A stretch of DNA of 64,000 bases from Myxococcales bacterium (lineage in GTDB: Bacteria; Myxococcota_A; Polyangia; Polyangiales; JADJMO01), in the NCBI GenBank assembly GCA_016709545.1, contig JADJMO010000017.1:1-64000 (forward strand). The letters run 5' to 3'. Numbering within the stretch: the first letter of the stretch is position 1; each line of letters starts with the position of its first letter. The position numbers were made by a program, and so were the translations under genes. This document shows, piece by piece, positions 11,560 through 21,605 of this stretch. Below the pieces are notes generated by a model. That model was given only the letters and a program-made list of their open reading frames with translations. It made no database searches and was not told the origin of the DNA.

Positions 11560-12037
11560 TGGCGGAACCTCTACGAGTACGAGGGCGTCGCGCCGACGCT
11601 CGGTAGTGTAGTGGCTCGCGCCGACCGCGACCATCATCGGCCGCGCGACCCTCGGCGACGAGGTCAGCGTGGTTCGGCGCCGTCGTCCGCGCTGACCAGC
11701 GCGCCATCGAGATCGGCGCGCGCACCAACATCCAGGACAACGCGGTGGTGCACATCACGCAGGAGGCGCCGATCGCCCCCGGGCTCGGCACCGCATCGGC
11801 GCCGGCGTCACCGTCGGCCATGGCGCGATCGTGCACGCCTGCAGCATCGGCGACCACGTGCTGGTCGGGATGGGCTCGATCGTCCTCGACGGCGCCAAGA
11901 TCGGCAACGACGTGATCATCGCCGCCGGCACCGTGGTGCCCCCCGGCATGGTGGTCCCCGACGGCATGGTCGTCATGGGCAACCCCGGGCGCATCAAGGC
12001 ACGGCCGCGCAACGCGGTGGGGAACCTGGCATCCTGA
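11559..12037 (+). CDS. Gamma-class carbonic anhydrase-like hexapeptide-repeat protein
   Basis: The left-handed beta-helix repeats are clear: ATIIGRATLGDEVSVW, IEIGARTNIQDNAVVH, VGHGAIVHACSIGDHVLVG, IIAAGTVVPPGMVVPDG and MGNPGRIKA. Histidines in VVHI, VGHG and IVHAC sit where gamma-carbonic anhydrases bind zinc. YrdA-type homologues have similar length (about 160 residues) and reversible CO2 hydration activity in some members. Its ATG overlaps the preceding TAA (TAATG at 11557). Frame changes occur near 11570, 11620, 11670 and 11795. Sequence quality becomes normal just downstream. Confidence 0.75.
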
Positions 12038-12041
12038 CGCC

Positions 12042-12866
12042 ATGCCCCTACGCGTGCACCACCTCGACTGCGGCACCATGTGTCCGGTCGCGGGCAAGCT
12101 GGTCAACCACCGCGGCACGATGGTGTGCCACTGCCTGCTGGTCGAGACCGATCGCGGGCTCGTGCTGGTCGACAGCGGGGTCTCGACCGCCGACATGGCG
12201 AACCCCAAGGGTCGCCTCGGCGCGCCGTTCATGGCCATGACGGGGCTGCGCCTCGACCCGGAGACCACCGCGATCGCTCAGGTGAAGCGCCTCGGATTCT
12301 CCCCCGCCGACGTGCGGCACGTGGTGCTCACCCACCTCGATCTCGATCACGCGGGTGGCATCACCGATTTCCCCCACGCGAAGATCCACAGCCACTCGGA
12401 CGAGCAGGCCGCGGCGCTCGCGCAGGCGAGCCTCGTGGACCGCAACCGCTACCGCGCGTGCCATTTCACCCACGGCCCCGACTGGGCGATCTACCGCGAC
12501 GTCGCCGGCGGCGAGCCCTGGAACGGGTTCTCCGCGGTGCGCGACCTCGTCGGCCTGCCGCCCGAGATCCTCGCGGTGCCGCTGCCCGGCCACACCGTCG
12601 GGCACGCCGCCATCGCGGTCGACGCCGAGGGAGGGTGGCTGCTCCACGCCGGAGACGCCTATTTCCACGCCGCCACGGTCGATCCTCGGCGGGGCGCGGT
12701 GTCGATCGGCGCCACGCTGTTCGAGCGCGCGGTGGCCGTGGACTACGCGAAGGTCCGGCAGAACCACGCGCGGCTGCGGGCGCTCGCCGAGAGCGGCGCG
12801 GCGCGGGTGTTCTCCGCCCACGATCCCGACGAGTTCGACACCCGCCGTCGCGCGCTCGCCTCCTAG
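12042..12866 (+). CDS. Metallo-beta-lactamase-fold hydrolase
   Basis: 274 residues with the full metal-binding set: THLDLDHAGG (H-x-D-x-D-H), LPGHTVGH, HAGDAYFHAA and a C-terminal SAHDPDEF. The early strand VDSGVSTADM and the overall length fit lactonase/glyoxalase-II-like MBL hydrolases, such as AttM-type N-acyl-homoserine lactonases, though the substrate cannot be assigned. No signal peptide, so probably cytosolic. It is the first gene in the window with a clean frame throughout. It lies four bases after the carbonic-anhydrase-like gene and may be co-transcribed with it. Confidence 0.85.
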   Translation: MPLRVHHLDCGTMCPVAGKLVNHRGTMVCHCLLVETDRGLVLVDSGVSTADMANPKGRLGAPFMAMTGLRLDPETTAIAQVKRLGFSPADVRHVVLTHLDLDHAGGITDFPHAKIHSHSDEQAAALAQASLVDRNRYRACHFTHGPDWAIYRDVAGGEPWNGFSAVRDLVGLPPEILAVPLPGHTVGHAAIAVDAEGGWLLHAGDAYFHAATVDPRRGAVSIGATLFERAVAVDYAKVRQNHARLRALAESGAARVFSAHDPDEFDTRRRALAS

Positions 12867-12915
12867 CGCGGCAGAGAGGTGACGGCAGGGCGGGGCTGCG
12901 CTACCGGAGCGGGTC

Positions 12916-13910
<995 letters not shown>

Positions 13911-13914
<4 letters not shown>

Positions 13915-14741
13915 ACCCGGCGCCGTTCGAGCTCCGTGAGCCCGAGCACGGCGAGGCGCCGGTGGTCGTCGAGGTGCCGCACGCCGGGCTCTACGTGCCG
14001 GCCGAGGTGATCAGCAACCTCGTCGCGCCCGCGCGGGCCCTCGCGCGCGACGCCGATCTGTTCGTCGACGAGCTCTACGAGGACGCCACGGCCGAGGGCG
14101 CCAGCATGCTGGTCGCGCACACGAGCCGCTACGCGGTCGACCTCAACCGCGCCGAGGACGACGTCGACGCGGGCGTGGTGGTCGGCGATCCGCGCGCGGC
14201 GCGCCCGCACGCGCGTGGGCTCCTCTGGCGCACCACCACCGACGACGAGCCCGCCCTCGATCGCCCGCTCACCCAGGAGGAGTACCGGTGGCGGGTCGAC
14301 ACGATCCACCGCCCGTACCACGACGTGCTGCGCGCGGTCCTCGACCGGAAGATCGCGCGCTTCGGGTACGTCATCCTCCTCGCCGCCCACTCCATGCCCA
14401 GCGTCGGCCGCCAGGGGCACAGCGACGCGGGCGTGCACCGCGCCGACGTCGTGCCCGGCACGCGCGGCCGCACCTCGGCGCACCCGCGCGTGATCGAGGC
14501 CGTCGACGCGGTCGCCGTCGCGCACGGTCGCAGCGTCGAGCACGACCGACCCTACCGCGGGGGCTACACGACCACCCACTACGGGCGCCCCTCGCAGTCG
14601 TGCCACGCGATCCAGATCGAGCTCGCGCGCCGGCTCTACCTCGACGAGCCACGCCTCCGAAGGAACGCGAGCGGCATGGTCTCCACCCGCAAGCTCTGTC
14701 GGGCGTTCGTCGCCCGGCTCGCCACGCTCAAGCTCACCTGA
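13911..14741 (+). CDS. N-formylglutamate amidohydrolase family protein
   Basis: 276 residues. VVVEVPHAGLYVP near the N-terminus, SRYAVDLNRAEDD, YHDVLRAVLDRKIARFG, LLAAHSMPSVG and QIELARRLYLDE are the conserved blocks of the FGase/HutG family (PF05013). The His, Asp and Glu residues in them are expected metal ligands. The family hydrolyses N-formyl-L-glutamate or related N-acyl amino acids, in some species the last step of histidine degradation. No hut genes lie nearby, so the pathway is open. It is translationally coupled to the MoxR gene. Confidence 0.85.
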
Positions 14742-14760
14742 CCCGACCCGAAAGTTGACC

Positions 14761-15414
14761 ATGCCGCGCGCTGTCTTCTTCGACATGGACCGGACCCTCG
14801 TCCGCAAGAACACGGCTCAGCTCTACGTGCGCTACCAGCGCATGATCGGAGAGGCCGGCCGGCGCGACACGCTGCGCGCGCTCTGGTGGGTGCTGCAGTA
14901 CACGGTCGGGGTGGTCGACGCCGAGTCGGTCGCGGGCAAGGCCATCCGCGAGCTGCAGGGGTTCTCGGAGCGAGACTTCCAGGCGCGGTGCGAGATCTGG
15001 TTCCGCGACATGGTCGCGCCCCACGTCACGCACGTGGCCAAGCAGACCGTGCGGCAGCACCTCGACGCGGGCGACATGTGCGCGATCGTCACCGGGGCCA
15101 CGCGCTACCCCGCCGACCCGCTCGGCCGCATGCTCGACATCCCGCACGTGCTGGCGACCAACCTCGAGACCGACGCGCACGGCCGCTTCACCGGCAATTT
15201 CGTGCGGCCGCTGTGCTACGGCGAGGGCAAGATCGCCCGCTCGGAGGCGCTCGCCAAGGAGCACGGGCACACCCTCGACGAGGCCGTCTTCTACTCGGAC
15301 TCGATCAGCGACCTGCCGCTCCTCGAGCGCGTGAAGGTGCCGGTGGTGGTGAACCCCGACCCGCGCCTGCGCCGCCTCGCGCGGGCCCGCAAGTGGCGCA
15401 TCGAGCAGTGGTAG
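14761..15414 (+). CDS. HAD-IB family phosphatase (SerB-like)
   Basis: 217 residues. Motif I is FFDMDRTLVRKN (nucleophile and acid/base Asp), motif II is AIVTGATRY, the lysine lies in CYGEGKI, and motif IV is FYSDSISDLPLL. The helical cap between residues 20 and 90 matches the HAD-IB group that includes phosphoserine phosphatase and lipid-phosphate phosphatases. The exact substrate is unknown. An in-frame TTG at 14755 is an alternative start. The ATG at 14761 gives the usual short strand before motif I. Confidence 0.85.
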   Translation: MPRAVFFDMDRTLVRKNTAQLYVRYQRMIGEAGRRDTLRALWWVLQYTVGVVDAESVAGKAIRELQGFSERDFQARCEIWFRDMVAPHVTHVAKQTVRQHLDAGDMCAIVTGATRYPADPLGRMLDIPHVLATNLETDAHGRFTGNFVRPLCYGEGKIARSEALAKEHGHTLDEAVFYSDSISDLPLLERVKVPVVVNPDPRLRRLARARKWRIEQW

Positions 15415-15424
15415 CGCGCCGCGA

Positions 15425-15979
15425 CTAGACCGGGGGCTCGAGCTTGACGGTCTCGAGGGTGCCCTCGACCGTCTCCTTGCCGATCGTCAGGTAGACCACG
15501 CCGTCGTTGCGCGAGAGGCCGAGCTCGAGGTGCCGCTCCAGGTGGCGCTCGATCGCGTCGACCAGCGCGGCGGGCACGACGACGATCTCGATCTCGTCGG
15601 CGCGGTGCACGCTGCCTCTCGCGCGCGCCTCCTTGCGCAGGCGCTCCGGGTCGAGCTCGGTGAACACGACGACGCGCTCGCACGACTTGGCCGCGCGGTG
15701 CAGGCGCTCCGCCGAGGGCGCGCCGATGTCGAGGTGGGCGAGCAGGCGGCCGGTCGCGTCGCGCACGGAGATGGGGGCCTCGTCGGTCGACGAGAGGCCG
15801 CCCTTGCTGAACGCGATCCCCTCCTCGTACGAGAGCGCGTAGGCGAGCGTGCGCAACGCGAGCCAGCGCGCCGATTCGGAGGGGTGCCGCGCGACGCGCA
15901 GATCGAGCTTCTCGTAGACCCCGCGGTCCACGTCGGAGAGATCGATCACGATGCGGTGCACGGTCGCCTGGAGAGCCAC
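15425..15979 (-). CDS. YaeQ family protein
   Basis: 184 residues with the YaeQ features: ATVHRIVIDLSDVDRGVYE at the N-terminus, ALSYEEGIAFSKGG, LDIGAPSAERLHRAAKSCER and a C-terminal SRNDGVVYLTIG. YaeQ has a PD-(D/E)XK nuclease-like fold but its cellular function is unsettled. It is convergent with the HAD gene and shares the strand with the esterase upstream (17 bases apart). Start at 15979 follows the family N-terminus. Confidence 0.85.
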   Translation of the reverse strand: MALQATVHRIVIDLSDVDRGVYEKLDLRVARHPSESARWLALRTLAYALSYEEGIAFSKGGLSSTDEAPISVRDATGRLLAHLDIGAPSAERLHRAAKSCERVVVFTELDPERLRKEARARGSVHRADEIEIVVVPAALVDAIERHLERHLELGLSRNDGVVYLTIGKETVEGTLETVKLEPPV

Positions 15980-15996
15980 GGGCGGACCTTAGCAGC

Positions 15997-17202
15997 TCAC
16001 CTCGGTCCGAGCAGGAACTCGAGCGCGTGTGGCAGGCGCTGCGCCCAGTAGACCTCGCTGTGGGTCGCGCCCTTCTGCACCACGTACTCGAGGGTCTTGC
16101 CGTCGACGAAGCCCTTGGCGCGGTAGGCGTCGGCGAGCTTGGCGGTGTTGGCGACGTCGTCGCTCGAGGCGCCGCTGTCGCCGCTGTCGACGTACGCGCG
16201 CAGGGGGAGCGGGGTCTTGCTGGTCGGGATCATGGTCAGGAGCACGGTGCTGTCCCACCAGGTCGACGGCGACATGGCGCCGACCAGGCCGAACACGTCG
16301 GCGCGCTGGGTGCCCGCCCACGAGGAGATCAGGCCGCCGAGCGACGAGCCCATCAGCACCGTGTGCTCGCGCCCGGGGAGCGTGCGCAGCTCGCCGTCGA
16401 CCTTGGGCTTGAGCTCGTCGATCAGGAACGAGAGGTAGAGGGCGCCGCCGCCGCTGTCCGGGTAGCCCGCGTCCTTGGTGGGCGTGTACTCGTAGATGCG
16501 GCGCGCGGTGTTCTCGGGGCCGACGACGATCGCCTCGCGGAACTTGCCGGTCTCGGCCGCGGCGTCCATGGTCTCGTCGACCTTCCACTCGTTGCCACCG
16601 AAGGCGAGCGCCGGGTCGAACAGGTTCTGCCCGTCGTGCAGGTAGACGACCGGCAGGCGCGCGGTGGTGTTCTCGAGGAAGGTCGGCGGCAGGTACACCC
16701 AGACGCCGCGCGTGTTGCCGAGGGACTTCGACGTCAGCGTCCAGCGCTTCTCGACGGTGCCCTTGGTGGTCGTGAAGTGCGGGTAGACGTCGACCGTGGT
16801 GCCCGGCTCGACCACGTAGTTCGGGCCGCGCGACCAGGTGGCGTCGTCGAGCAACGGCTTCCACTCGGCCTTGGTGGTGAGGGCCTCGGTCGTGAACACC
16901 CACGTGTCCGGATCGGTCTTGGTGGCGGCGAGGCCCTTGGTCCAGTCGAGCGGCGCGAGGGAGCCGCGCAGCGAGACCGTGTGGGTGCCCGCCGGGTAGT
17001 GGACCCGGAGCACCGTCGGGCGCGCGGCGTCGGTGGCGGCCTCGGTGGCATCGCTGGCGTCGACGGCGTCGGGGGTCGCGTCGGGCGCGGTCGAGTCGAC
17101 GAGCGCGTCCACGGCCGCGTCGGGGACGGTGGCGTCCAGCGCGGGATCGTCGGTGCCACACGCGACGAGGGCGATCAGCGCGAACGGGAGCAGGCGGGAC
17201 AT
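15997..17202 (-). CDS. Secreted esterase lipoprotein (Fes/esterase-D-like)
   Basis: 401 residues. A signal peptide with lipobox (IALVAC) is followed by a 40-residue Asp/Ala/Thr/Val linker. Then comes a carbohydrate-binding-like early domain (HTVSLRGSLAPLDWTKG). The esterase domain has VYLHDGQNLFDP, nucleophile elbow MGSSLGGLISSW and C-terminal GATHSEVYW supplying the His. Relatives include enterochelin esterase and feruloyl/acetylxylan esterases, so an outer-surface hydrolase acting on esterified siderophores or polysaccharides is plausible. The substrate is not determinable. Confidence 0.8.
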   Translation of the reverse strand: MSRLLPFALIALVACGTDDPALDATVPDAAVDALVDSTAPDATPDAVDASDATEAATDAARPTVLRVHYPAGTHTVSLRGSLAPLDWTKGLAATKTDPDTWVFTTEALTTKAEWKPLLDDATWSRGPNYVVEPGTTVDVYPHFTTTKGTVEKRWTLTSKSLGNTRGVWVYLPPTFLENTTARLPVVYLHDGQNLFDPALAFGGNEWKVDETMDAAAETGKFREAIVVGPENTARRIYEYTPTKDAGYPDSGGGALYLSFLIDELKPKVDGELRTLPGREHTVLMGSSLGGLISSWAGTQRADVFGLVGAMSPSTWWDSTVLLTMIPTSKTPLPLRAYVDSGDSGASSDDVANTAKLADAYRAKGFVDGKTLEYVVQKGATHSEVYWAQRLPHALEFLLGPR

Positions 17203-17225
17203 CGCGCACAGTGTAGTATGCCCCG

Positions 17226-17945
17226 GTGTCCGGCACGACTTCCCCCGCGGTCCGCAGGATCGAGCCCCCGAGCCTGCTCGTGCAGGCCTGGCTCGTCGCC
17301 AAGAAAGACCTGACGATCGAGCGGCGCACCGGCGAGATCGTCGTCACGGGCGGGTTCTTCGGCGCGCTCCTCGCGGTGCTCGCCTCGGTCGCGTTCTACG
17401 GCGGGCCCGCCAACGCGCACTACCTCGCGCCAGGTACGATCTGGATCGCGACCGCGTTCGCCGCGGTGCTCGCGCTCGGCCGCACCTGGCACCGCGAGCG
17501 CGAGGACGGCGCGCTCGAGGCGCTGCTCGCCGGCCCCGTGTCGCGCGCGGCGGTGTTCTACGGCAAGGCGATCGGCGTCGGCGCGTTCCTCCTGGTGATC
17601 GAGGCCATCGTGGTGCCGATCGTCGCCCTCCTGCTGCACGTGGACCTGCCGCGGGTGGCGGGGCCGCTCGCGCTCCTGCTGGTGATGGCCACGATCGGCA
17701 TCGCCGCCGCCGGCACGCTGTTCGGGGCGATGACGGTGCGCACGCGCGCGCGGGAGCTGATCCTCGCGGCGGTGCTGTTCCCGCTGCTCACGCCCACGCT
17801 GGTGGTCGGCGTCTCGGCCACGCGCGAGCTGGTGGACGGCGCCACGCTGCTCGAGCTGCGCGACCACCTGCAGCTGCTCGGCCTGTTCGACCTCGTGTTC
17901 GTCGGCGGCGGCGGCGCGCTGTTCGGTGCGGTGATCGACGCCTGA
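17226..17945 (+). CDS. ccmB: Heme exporter protein B (CcmB-like)
   Basis: 239 residues from a GTG start with about six membrane segments. The CcmB hallmarks are AWLVAKKDLTIERRTGE at the N-terminus, WHREREDGALEALLAGPVSR in the first loop and RARELILAAVLFPLLTPTL further on. CcmB is the membrane subunit of the CcmAB ABC transporter in cytochrome c maturation system I. No ccmA, ccmC or ccmE is adjacent; a transposase on the other strand follows. It could be a relocated member or act with distant subunits. The c-type cytochromes at 14 and 35193 show that the organism needs a maturation system. Confidence 0.8.
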   Translation: MSGTTSPAVRRIEPPSLLVQAWLVAKKDLTIERRTGEIVVTGGFFGALLAVLASVAFYGGPANAHYLAPGTIWIATAFAAVLALGRTWHREREDGALEALLAGPVSRAAVFYGKAIGVGAFLLVIEAIVVPIVALLLHVDLPRVAGPLALLLVMATIGIAAAGTLFGAMTVRTRARELILAAVLFPLLTPTLVVGVSATRELVDGATLLELRDHLQLLGLFDLVFVGGGGALFGAVIDA

Positions 17946-17948
17946 GGG

Positions 17949-18617
17949 TCACTCCGCGGGCACGGGCTTGCGGGTCGGTCGACGGAAGCCGGTCCGGAGC
18001 AGCCAGCTCTCGGGGCGCGCGACGGGCGGGTCGTGCCCGGGGAGGGCGTAGTGCACCGTGGCGGCCGGGAGCCCGACCGCTTTCCACTCCGAGAAGACGG
18101 GCGCGCTCGACCAAGGGTCGGCGACGGGAGCGCCCGGCACGTGACGCGCGTGGTTGGCGAGTACGTAGCGCAGGACGTTGCGGGCCTCGGTGGGCGAGCG
18201 GAGCGCGCGCGCGTGGTAGCGGCTCGCGAGCACGCGGCCGCGGCGGCCCATGACCTCGTTGAGGCCGCGGGCGATGCGGATGGTCAGCGAACGCATCGCG
18301 CTCGAGAGCGCGGCGCCGTCGCGCGCCTCGACGACCAGGTGCACGTGGTTGCCCTGCACCGAGAAGTGGGTCACCCGGGCGCGCTCGCCGGAGTGGAGCG
18401 CGCGCAGCGCGGCGTCGATCGGGCGCAGGCAGCGCTGGGCGCGCAGGTTCCAGACGTGCTGGGCGACCCGGAGCGTGACGTGGAGGGGGTGCGCGGCGGA
18501 GACGGGAGGACGACGACGGTGCGACTCGGAGCCCGCCTTCACTGGCCGACCTGCGCCCGGACGACGCCCACCGCGGGTGCGGAAGGGGAGCTCGGGCTGC
18601 TGGATCGGGCCGGGCAC
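17949..18617 (-). CDS. REP-associated tyrosine transposase-like protein (RAYT, IS200/IS605 Y1 fold)
   Basis: 222 residues from a GTG start. GGRRPGAGRP in the N-terminal tail is typical of this group. The HUH motif is NHVHLVVEA, and the candidate catalytic Tyr is in LRYVLANHARH. RVLASRYHARALRSPTEA is also conserved. RAYTs are single-copy, usually domesticated relatives of IS200 transposases that process REP hairpins. I see no terminal inverted repeats, IS200-type end hairpins or TnpB partner, which favours a RAYT over an active IS. Confidence 0.8.
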   Translation of the reverse strand: MPGPIQQPELPFRTRGGRRPGAGRPVKAGSESHRRRPPVSAAHPLHVTLRVAQHVWNLRAQRCLRPIDAALRALHSGERARVTHFSVQGNHVHLVVEARDGAALSSAMRSLTIRIARGLNEVMGRRGRVLASRYHARALRSPTEARNVLRYVLANHARHVPGAPVADPWSSAPVFSEWKAVGLPAATVHYALPGHDPPVARPESWLLRTGFRRPTRKPVPAE

Positions 18618-18737
18618 TGTTTGATTATAGCGCTTGTTTCGTCGACCGCAAGCGAACGGGTCCCGTGGCGAAGACCCGTGCGGTCCCGTCGGTCCCCGCG
18701 CCGCGTGAGCAGGGGGGCCGAGGGGAGCAGAGGGGCG

Positions 18738-20099
18738 CTACTTGGCGGGCTGGAGCACGACGGGGACGTTGAACGTCGCACCCGTGTCGGTGTCGGCGAA
18801 CTTGAGGGCGTAGAAGGCGTTCTGGACGCACTGGGCGACGTTCGCGGAGAGCGTGCCGCCGGGCGCGCCCGACGAGGACAGCACCTTCCCGCCCGCGTCG
18901 GTCTCGACGGTCACCTTGACCGTGCCGGCGGCGTCGGGGTTCTTGGAGAGCTCCTTGGTGTAGCAGGCCTTGAACCGCCACTTCGCGCCCGCGATCACCG
19001 AGTTGGCGTCCTTCGGGACGTTGGGGCCGATGGGGTTCGCGCTCGGCTCGGCGGGCAGGGGCACCTTGACGGCGTCGCCGGGGGCGGTGCTCGTGTTGCC
19101 GGGGTTCGGGTTGCTCTTGGCGTCGCCGATCTTGTCGAGGCCGTTGGTCCCCGCGATGGGACCCGTGACCGGCGTGCCGGTCTTGAGCATCGGGTTGTCC
19201 TTGTCGACGCCGTTGTTCTTCTTGGCGACCTCGTCGATCGCGCTCTCGACCGCCGTGTCGCCCTTCTTCATCACCGACGAGACCGTCGGGCCGGCGCCCA
19301 TCGAGCCGAGGACGCCGACGTGGAGGTCGTCGAGGTCCTTGGAGAGCGCGGTGAGGTCGACGCTCGTCGACTTGGCCTTGCTCGGTCCGGGGTTCTTCGC
19401 GGGGCCCGGCTTGCCGTCGACCTTGGCGACCTTGCCGTCGTCGGTCTTCTTCGGCGTCTTGTCGTCCGTGGGCGCGCTCTTGTCGACCGGCTTGTCCTCG
19501 GGCGGCACGTCGGGGCGGTTCTTCTGGGCCTCGACGATCAGCGCGGCGGTCGCGCCCTCGTCGTCGACGATCGGGTCGAGCCAGTCGGCCTGCACGGCGC
19601 CGACGAACCCGAAGTGCGCGAGGAACGACGCGGCCGCGATGCAGAGGAACGCCCAGTCGATCGACCCACGCCCCTGCACAGCGAGCGGCAGCTGGGCGGG
19701 CGGCATGATCGGCGGCGCGGCGACGAGCTGGAACAGGAGCTGGGTGGCGCCGACGGTGACCCGACCGCGCGCGCTCCGCGGCAACGCTCGTTGCGCGGGA
19801 CCGACGATCTCCTCCGGACCGCTCTCCAGCGCGACGCGGGCCCGCGCGCCTTCGGGCAGCGAGAGCACCCAGCCGTCGCCCTCGGGCGCGAACAGGCGCG
19901 CCGCGGGCCGGTCGAGGTGGATCGTCGCGTGAGGGGAGTCGCCGATCGCGACCTCGCCGCGGTGCAGGCGCTCGTCGACGACCTTCTGCGCCTCGACGCG
20001 CGCGAGCCGCAGCACCTGCGCCCCCTTCGCCTCGGGGAACGCGCGCATGAGAGAGGTCATCGCGCCCGGGGCGCGCGGCTCCAGATCCAACTTCGCCAT
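18738..20099 (-). CDS. AgmX/PglI C-terminal domain protein with FHA-like N-terminus
   Basis: 453 residues. Residues 1-150 look like an FHA/forkhead-type beta domain (GEVAIGDSPHATIHLDRP, DGWVLSLPEGARARV). One membrane helix lies near residues 160-180 (DWAFLCIAAASFLAHFGF). A long Lys/Pro/Asp-rich periplasmic linker follows. The C-terminal domain (AKWRFKACYTKELSKNP, GTVKVTVETDAGGKV, AQCVQNAFYALKF) is the TonB-like AgmX/PglI domain of Myxococcota. Such proteins resemble energy transducers and are linked to gliding and envelope functions in Myxococcus. The start at 20099 is chosen from AKLDLEP; longer open frame upstream is shadow of xseA. Confidence 0.8.
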   Translation of the reverse strand: MAKLDLEPRAPGAMTSLMRAFPEAKGAQVLRLARVEAQKVVDERLHRGEVAIGDSPHATIHLDRPAARLFAPEGDGWVLSLPEGARARVALESGPEEIVGPAQRALPRSARGRVTVGATQLLFQLVAAPPIMPPAQLPLAVQGRGSIDWAFLCIAAASFLAHFGFVGAVQADWLDPIVDDEGATAALIVEAQKNRPDVPPEDKPVDKSAPTDDKTPKKTDDGKVAKVDGKPGPAKNPGPSKAKSTSVDLTALSKDLDDLHVGVLGSMGAGPTVSSVMKKGDTAVESAIDEVAKKNNGVDKDNPMLKTGTPVTGPIAGTNGLDKIGDAKSNPNPGNTSTAPGDAVKVPLPAEPSANPIGPNVPKDANSVIAGAKWRFKACYTKELSKNPDAAGTVKVTVETDAGGKVLSSSGAPGGTLSANVAQCVQNAFYALKFADTDTGATFNVPVVLQPAK

Positions 20100-20240
20100 G
20101 GAATCCTCCGGTACCCCTCGGCAGCGAGCGGGCAGGTCGTTCTGCTGCATCCGACAGCGGCGACGCGCCGGAGTTCCCGGGCCAATGGAATATTTCTCAC
20201 GACGAGGGCGAGCGCCCGGCGGGAGAGCTATCGTGCGCGG

Positions 20241-21605
20241 GTGCGTTCGCCGTTCGCGCCGCTGTTCGGATCGCAGCCGCCCGGGCCCAAGCCCCTCTCG
20301 GTGGCCGAGCTCGCGGCCCGCCTGCAGAGCCAGGTGCAGCTGCTCGGCTCGGTGGTGGTCGAGGGCGAGGTCAGCGGCCTGCGTGGCGGCGGCGCGGGAC
20401 ACCTCTACTTCGCGCTCAAGGACCCGCGCATCGACGCCTCCATCTCCTGCGTCATGTTCCGCCGCGACGCGCAGGTCGGAGGGGGCGAGCGCATCGTCGA
20501 GGGGCTCCGCGTCGTCGTGCGGGTCACCCCCGAGGTGTACACCGCGCGCGGGCAGCTGCAGCTCGTCGTGCAGAAGGTCGAGGCCACCGCAGAGGGTGAC
20601 CTCGCTGCGCGGCGCGAGGCGCTCAAGCGCAAGCTCGACGCCGAGGGCCTCTTCGACCGCGCGCGCAAGCGGCCCCTGCCCGAGGACCCGCAGACCATCG
20701 GCGTCGTGACGAGCGGCAACGGCGCCGCGTTCGCCGACATCGTCAAGGTGGCGCGCGCCCGTGGCCGGGTGCGCATCCTGCTCGCCCACGCGCAGGTGCA
20801 GGGCGAGGCGGCGCCGCGCGACATCATCCGGGCGCTCACCATGCTGGCCAAGGTCCGCGAGGTGTCGGTCATCATCCTCGGGCGCGGCGGCGGCTCGGCC
20901 GAGGACCTCGCCGCGTTCGACGACGAGGGCCTCGCGCGCGCGATCGCCGCGTGCCCCAAGCCCGTCGTCGCCGCCGTCGGTCACGAGGTCGACTGGTCGA
21001 TCGCGTGCCTCGTCGCCGACGCGCGGGCCGCCACGCCCTCGCACGCCGCCGAGCTCGTGGTGCCCGATCTGCTGCCGCGCCGGCGCCGCTTGAAGGATCT
21101 CGCGCACCGCCTCCTCGCCGCGATGCGCACGCGCCTCGCCGAGCCCGAGACGGCGCTCGCGCGCCTGGAGGCCCGCGTGCGCGCCCCGGAGCGCGCCCTC
21201 CGCCAGCACGCGCAGCGCCTCGACGAGCTCGAGCAGCGCCTGCGGGGTCCGGTTGCCGCGCGGCTCGCCCACGATTCCCGCGCGCTCGTCGAGCTCGACC
21301 GGCGGCTCTCCGCGCGCGACCCCCGGCGCGTGCTCGACGCGGCGCGGGGGGAGATCGAGCCGCTCTCGATCCGCCTCTCCTCGGCCATGCGCCGCGCGCT
21401 CGACCGGCGCGCCCACCTGCTCTCTGCGAGCGCGCAGCGCCTCGACGCGATCTCCCCGCTCGCCGTGCTCGCGCGCGGATATGCGATCGCGCTCCACGAC
21501 GGCGTCGCGGTGCGCGAGGCCCGGCAGCTCGCCGAGGGCGACGCCCTCGAGGTCCGCCTGCACGAGGGCTCGGTCGACGCGGTGGTGCGCAGGGTGCGAC
21601 CGTGA
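20241..21605 (+). CDS. xseA: Exodeoxyribonuclease VII large subunit
   Basis: 454 residues. The N-terminal OB domain (LSVAELAARLQSQVQLLGSV, VEGEVSGLRGGGAGHLYFAL) is followed by the catalytic core (TIGVVTSGNGAAFADIVKVA, ILGRGGGSAEDLAAFDDE, AVGHEVDWSIACLVADARA, ATPSHAAELVVPD). A long coiled coil and the terminal SPLAVLARGYAIAL domain close it. With XseB it forms the nuclease that degrades single-stranded DNA in repair. xseB is not seen next to it. The GTG at 20241 gives a normal N-terminus. The stop overlaps the aroE start (GTGA). Confidence 0.93.
   Translation: MRSPFAPLFGSQPPGPKPLSVAELAARLQSQVQLLGSVVVEGEVSGLRGGGAGHLYFALKDPRIDASISCVMFRRDAQVGGGERIVEGLRVVVRVTPEVYTARGQLQLVVQKVEATAEGDLAARREALKRKLDAEGLFDRARKRPLPEDPQTIGVVTSGNGAAFADIVKVARARGRVRILLAHAQVQGEAAPRDIIRALTMLAKVREVSVIILGRGGGSAEDLAAFDDEGLARAIAACPKPVVAAVGHEVDWSIACLVADARAATPSHAAELVVPDLLPRRRRLKDLAHRLLAAMRTRLAEPETALARLEARVRAPERALRQHAQRLDELEQRLRGPVAARLAHDSRALVELDRRLSARDPRRVLDAARGEIEPLSIRLSSAMRRALDRRAHLLSASAQRLDAISPLAVLARGYAIALHDGVAVREARQLAEGDALEVRLHEGSVDAVVRRVRP

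Noticed and set aside
17949..18617. Complete IS200/IS605 insertion sequence
   Set aside because: No TnpB, no end hairpins and no target duplication seen; the protein has RAYT features.
18033..20240. A 1190-residue open frame reading into xseA from far upstream
   Set aside because: The first 735 residues are Arg/Gly/Val-rich antisense of the RAYT and AgmX genes; real xseA similarity starts at the GTG at 20241.
20100..21563. Long minus-strand open frame extending the AgmX protein to 941 residues
   Set aside because: The extension is antisense to xseA and has no domain; GC-rich third positions keep it open by chance.
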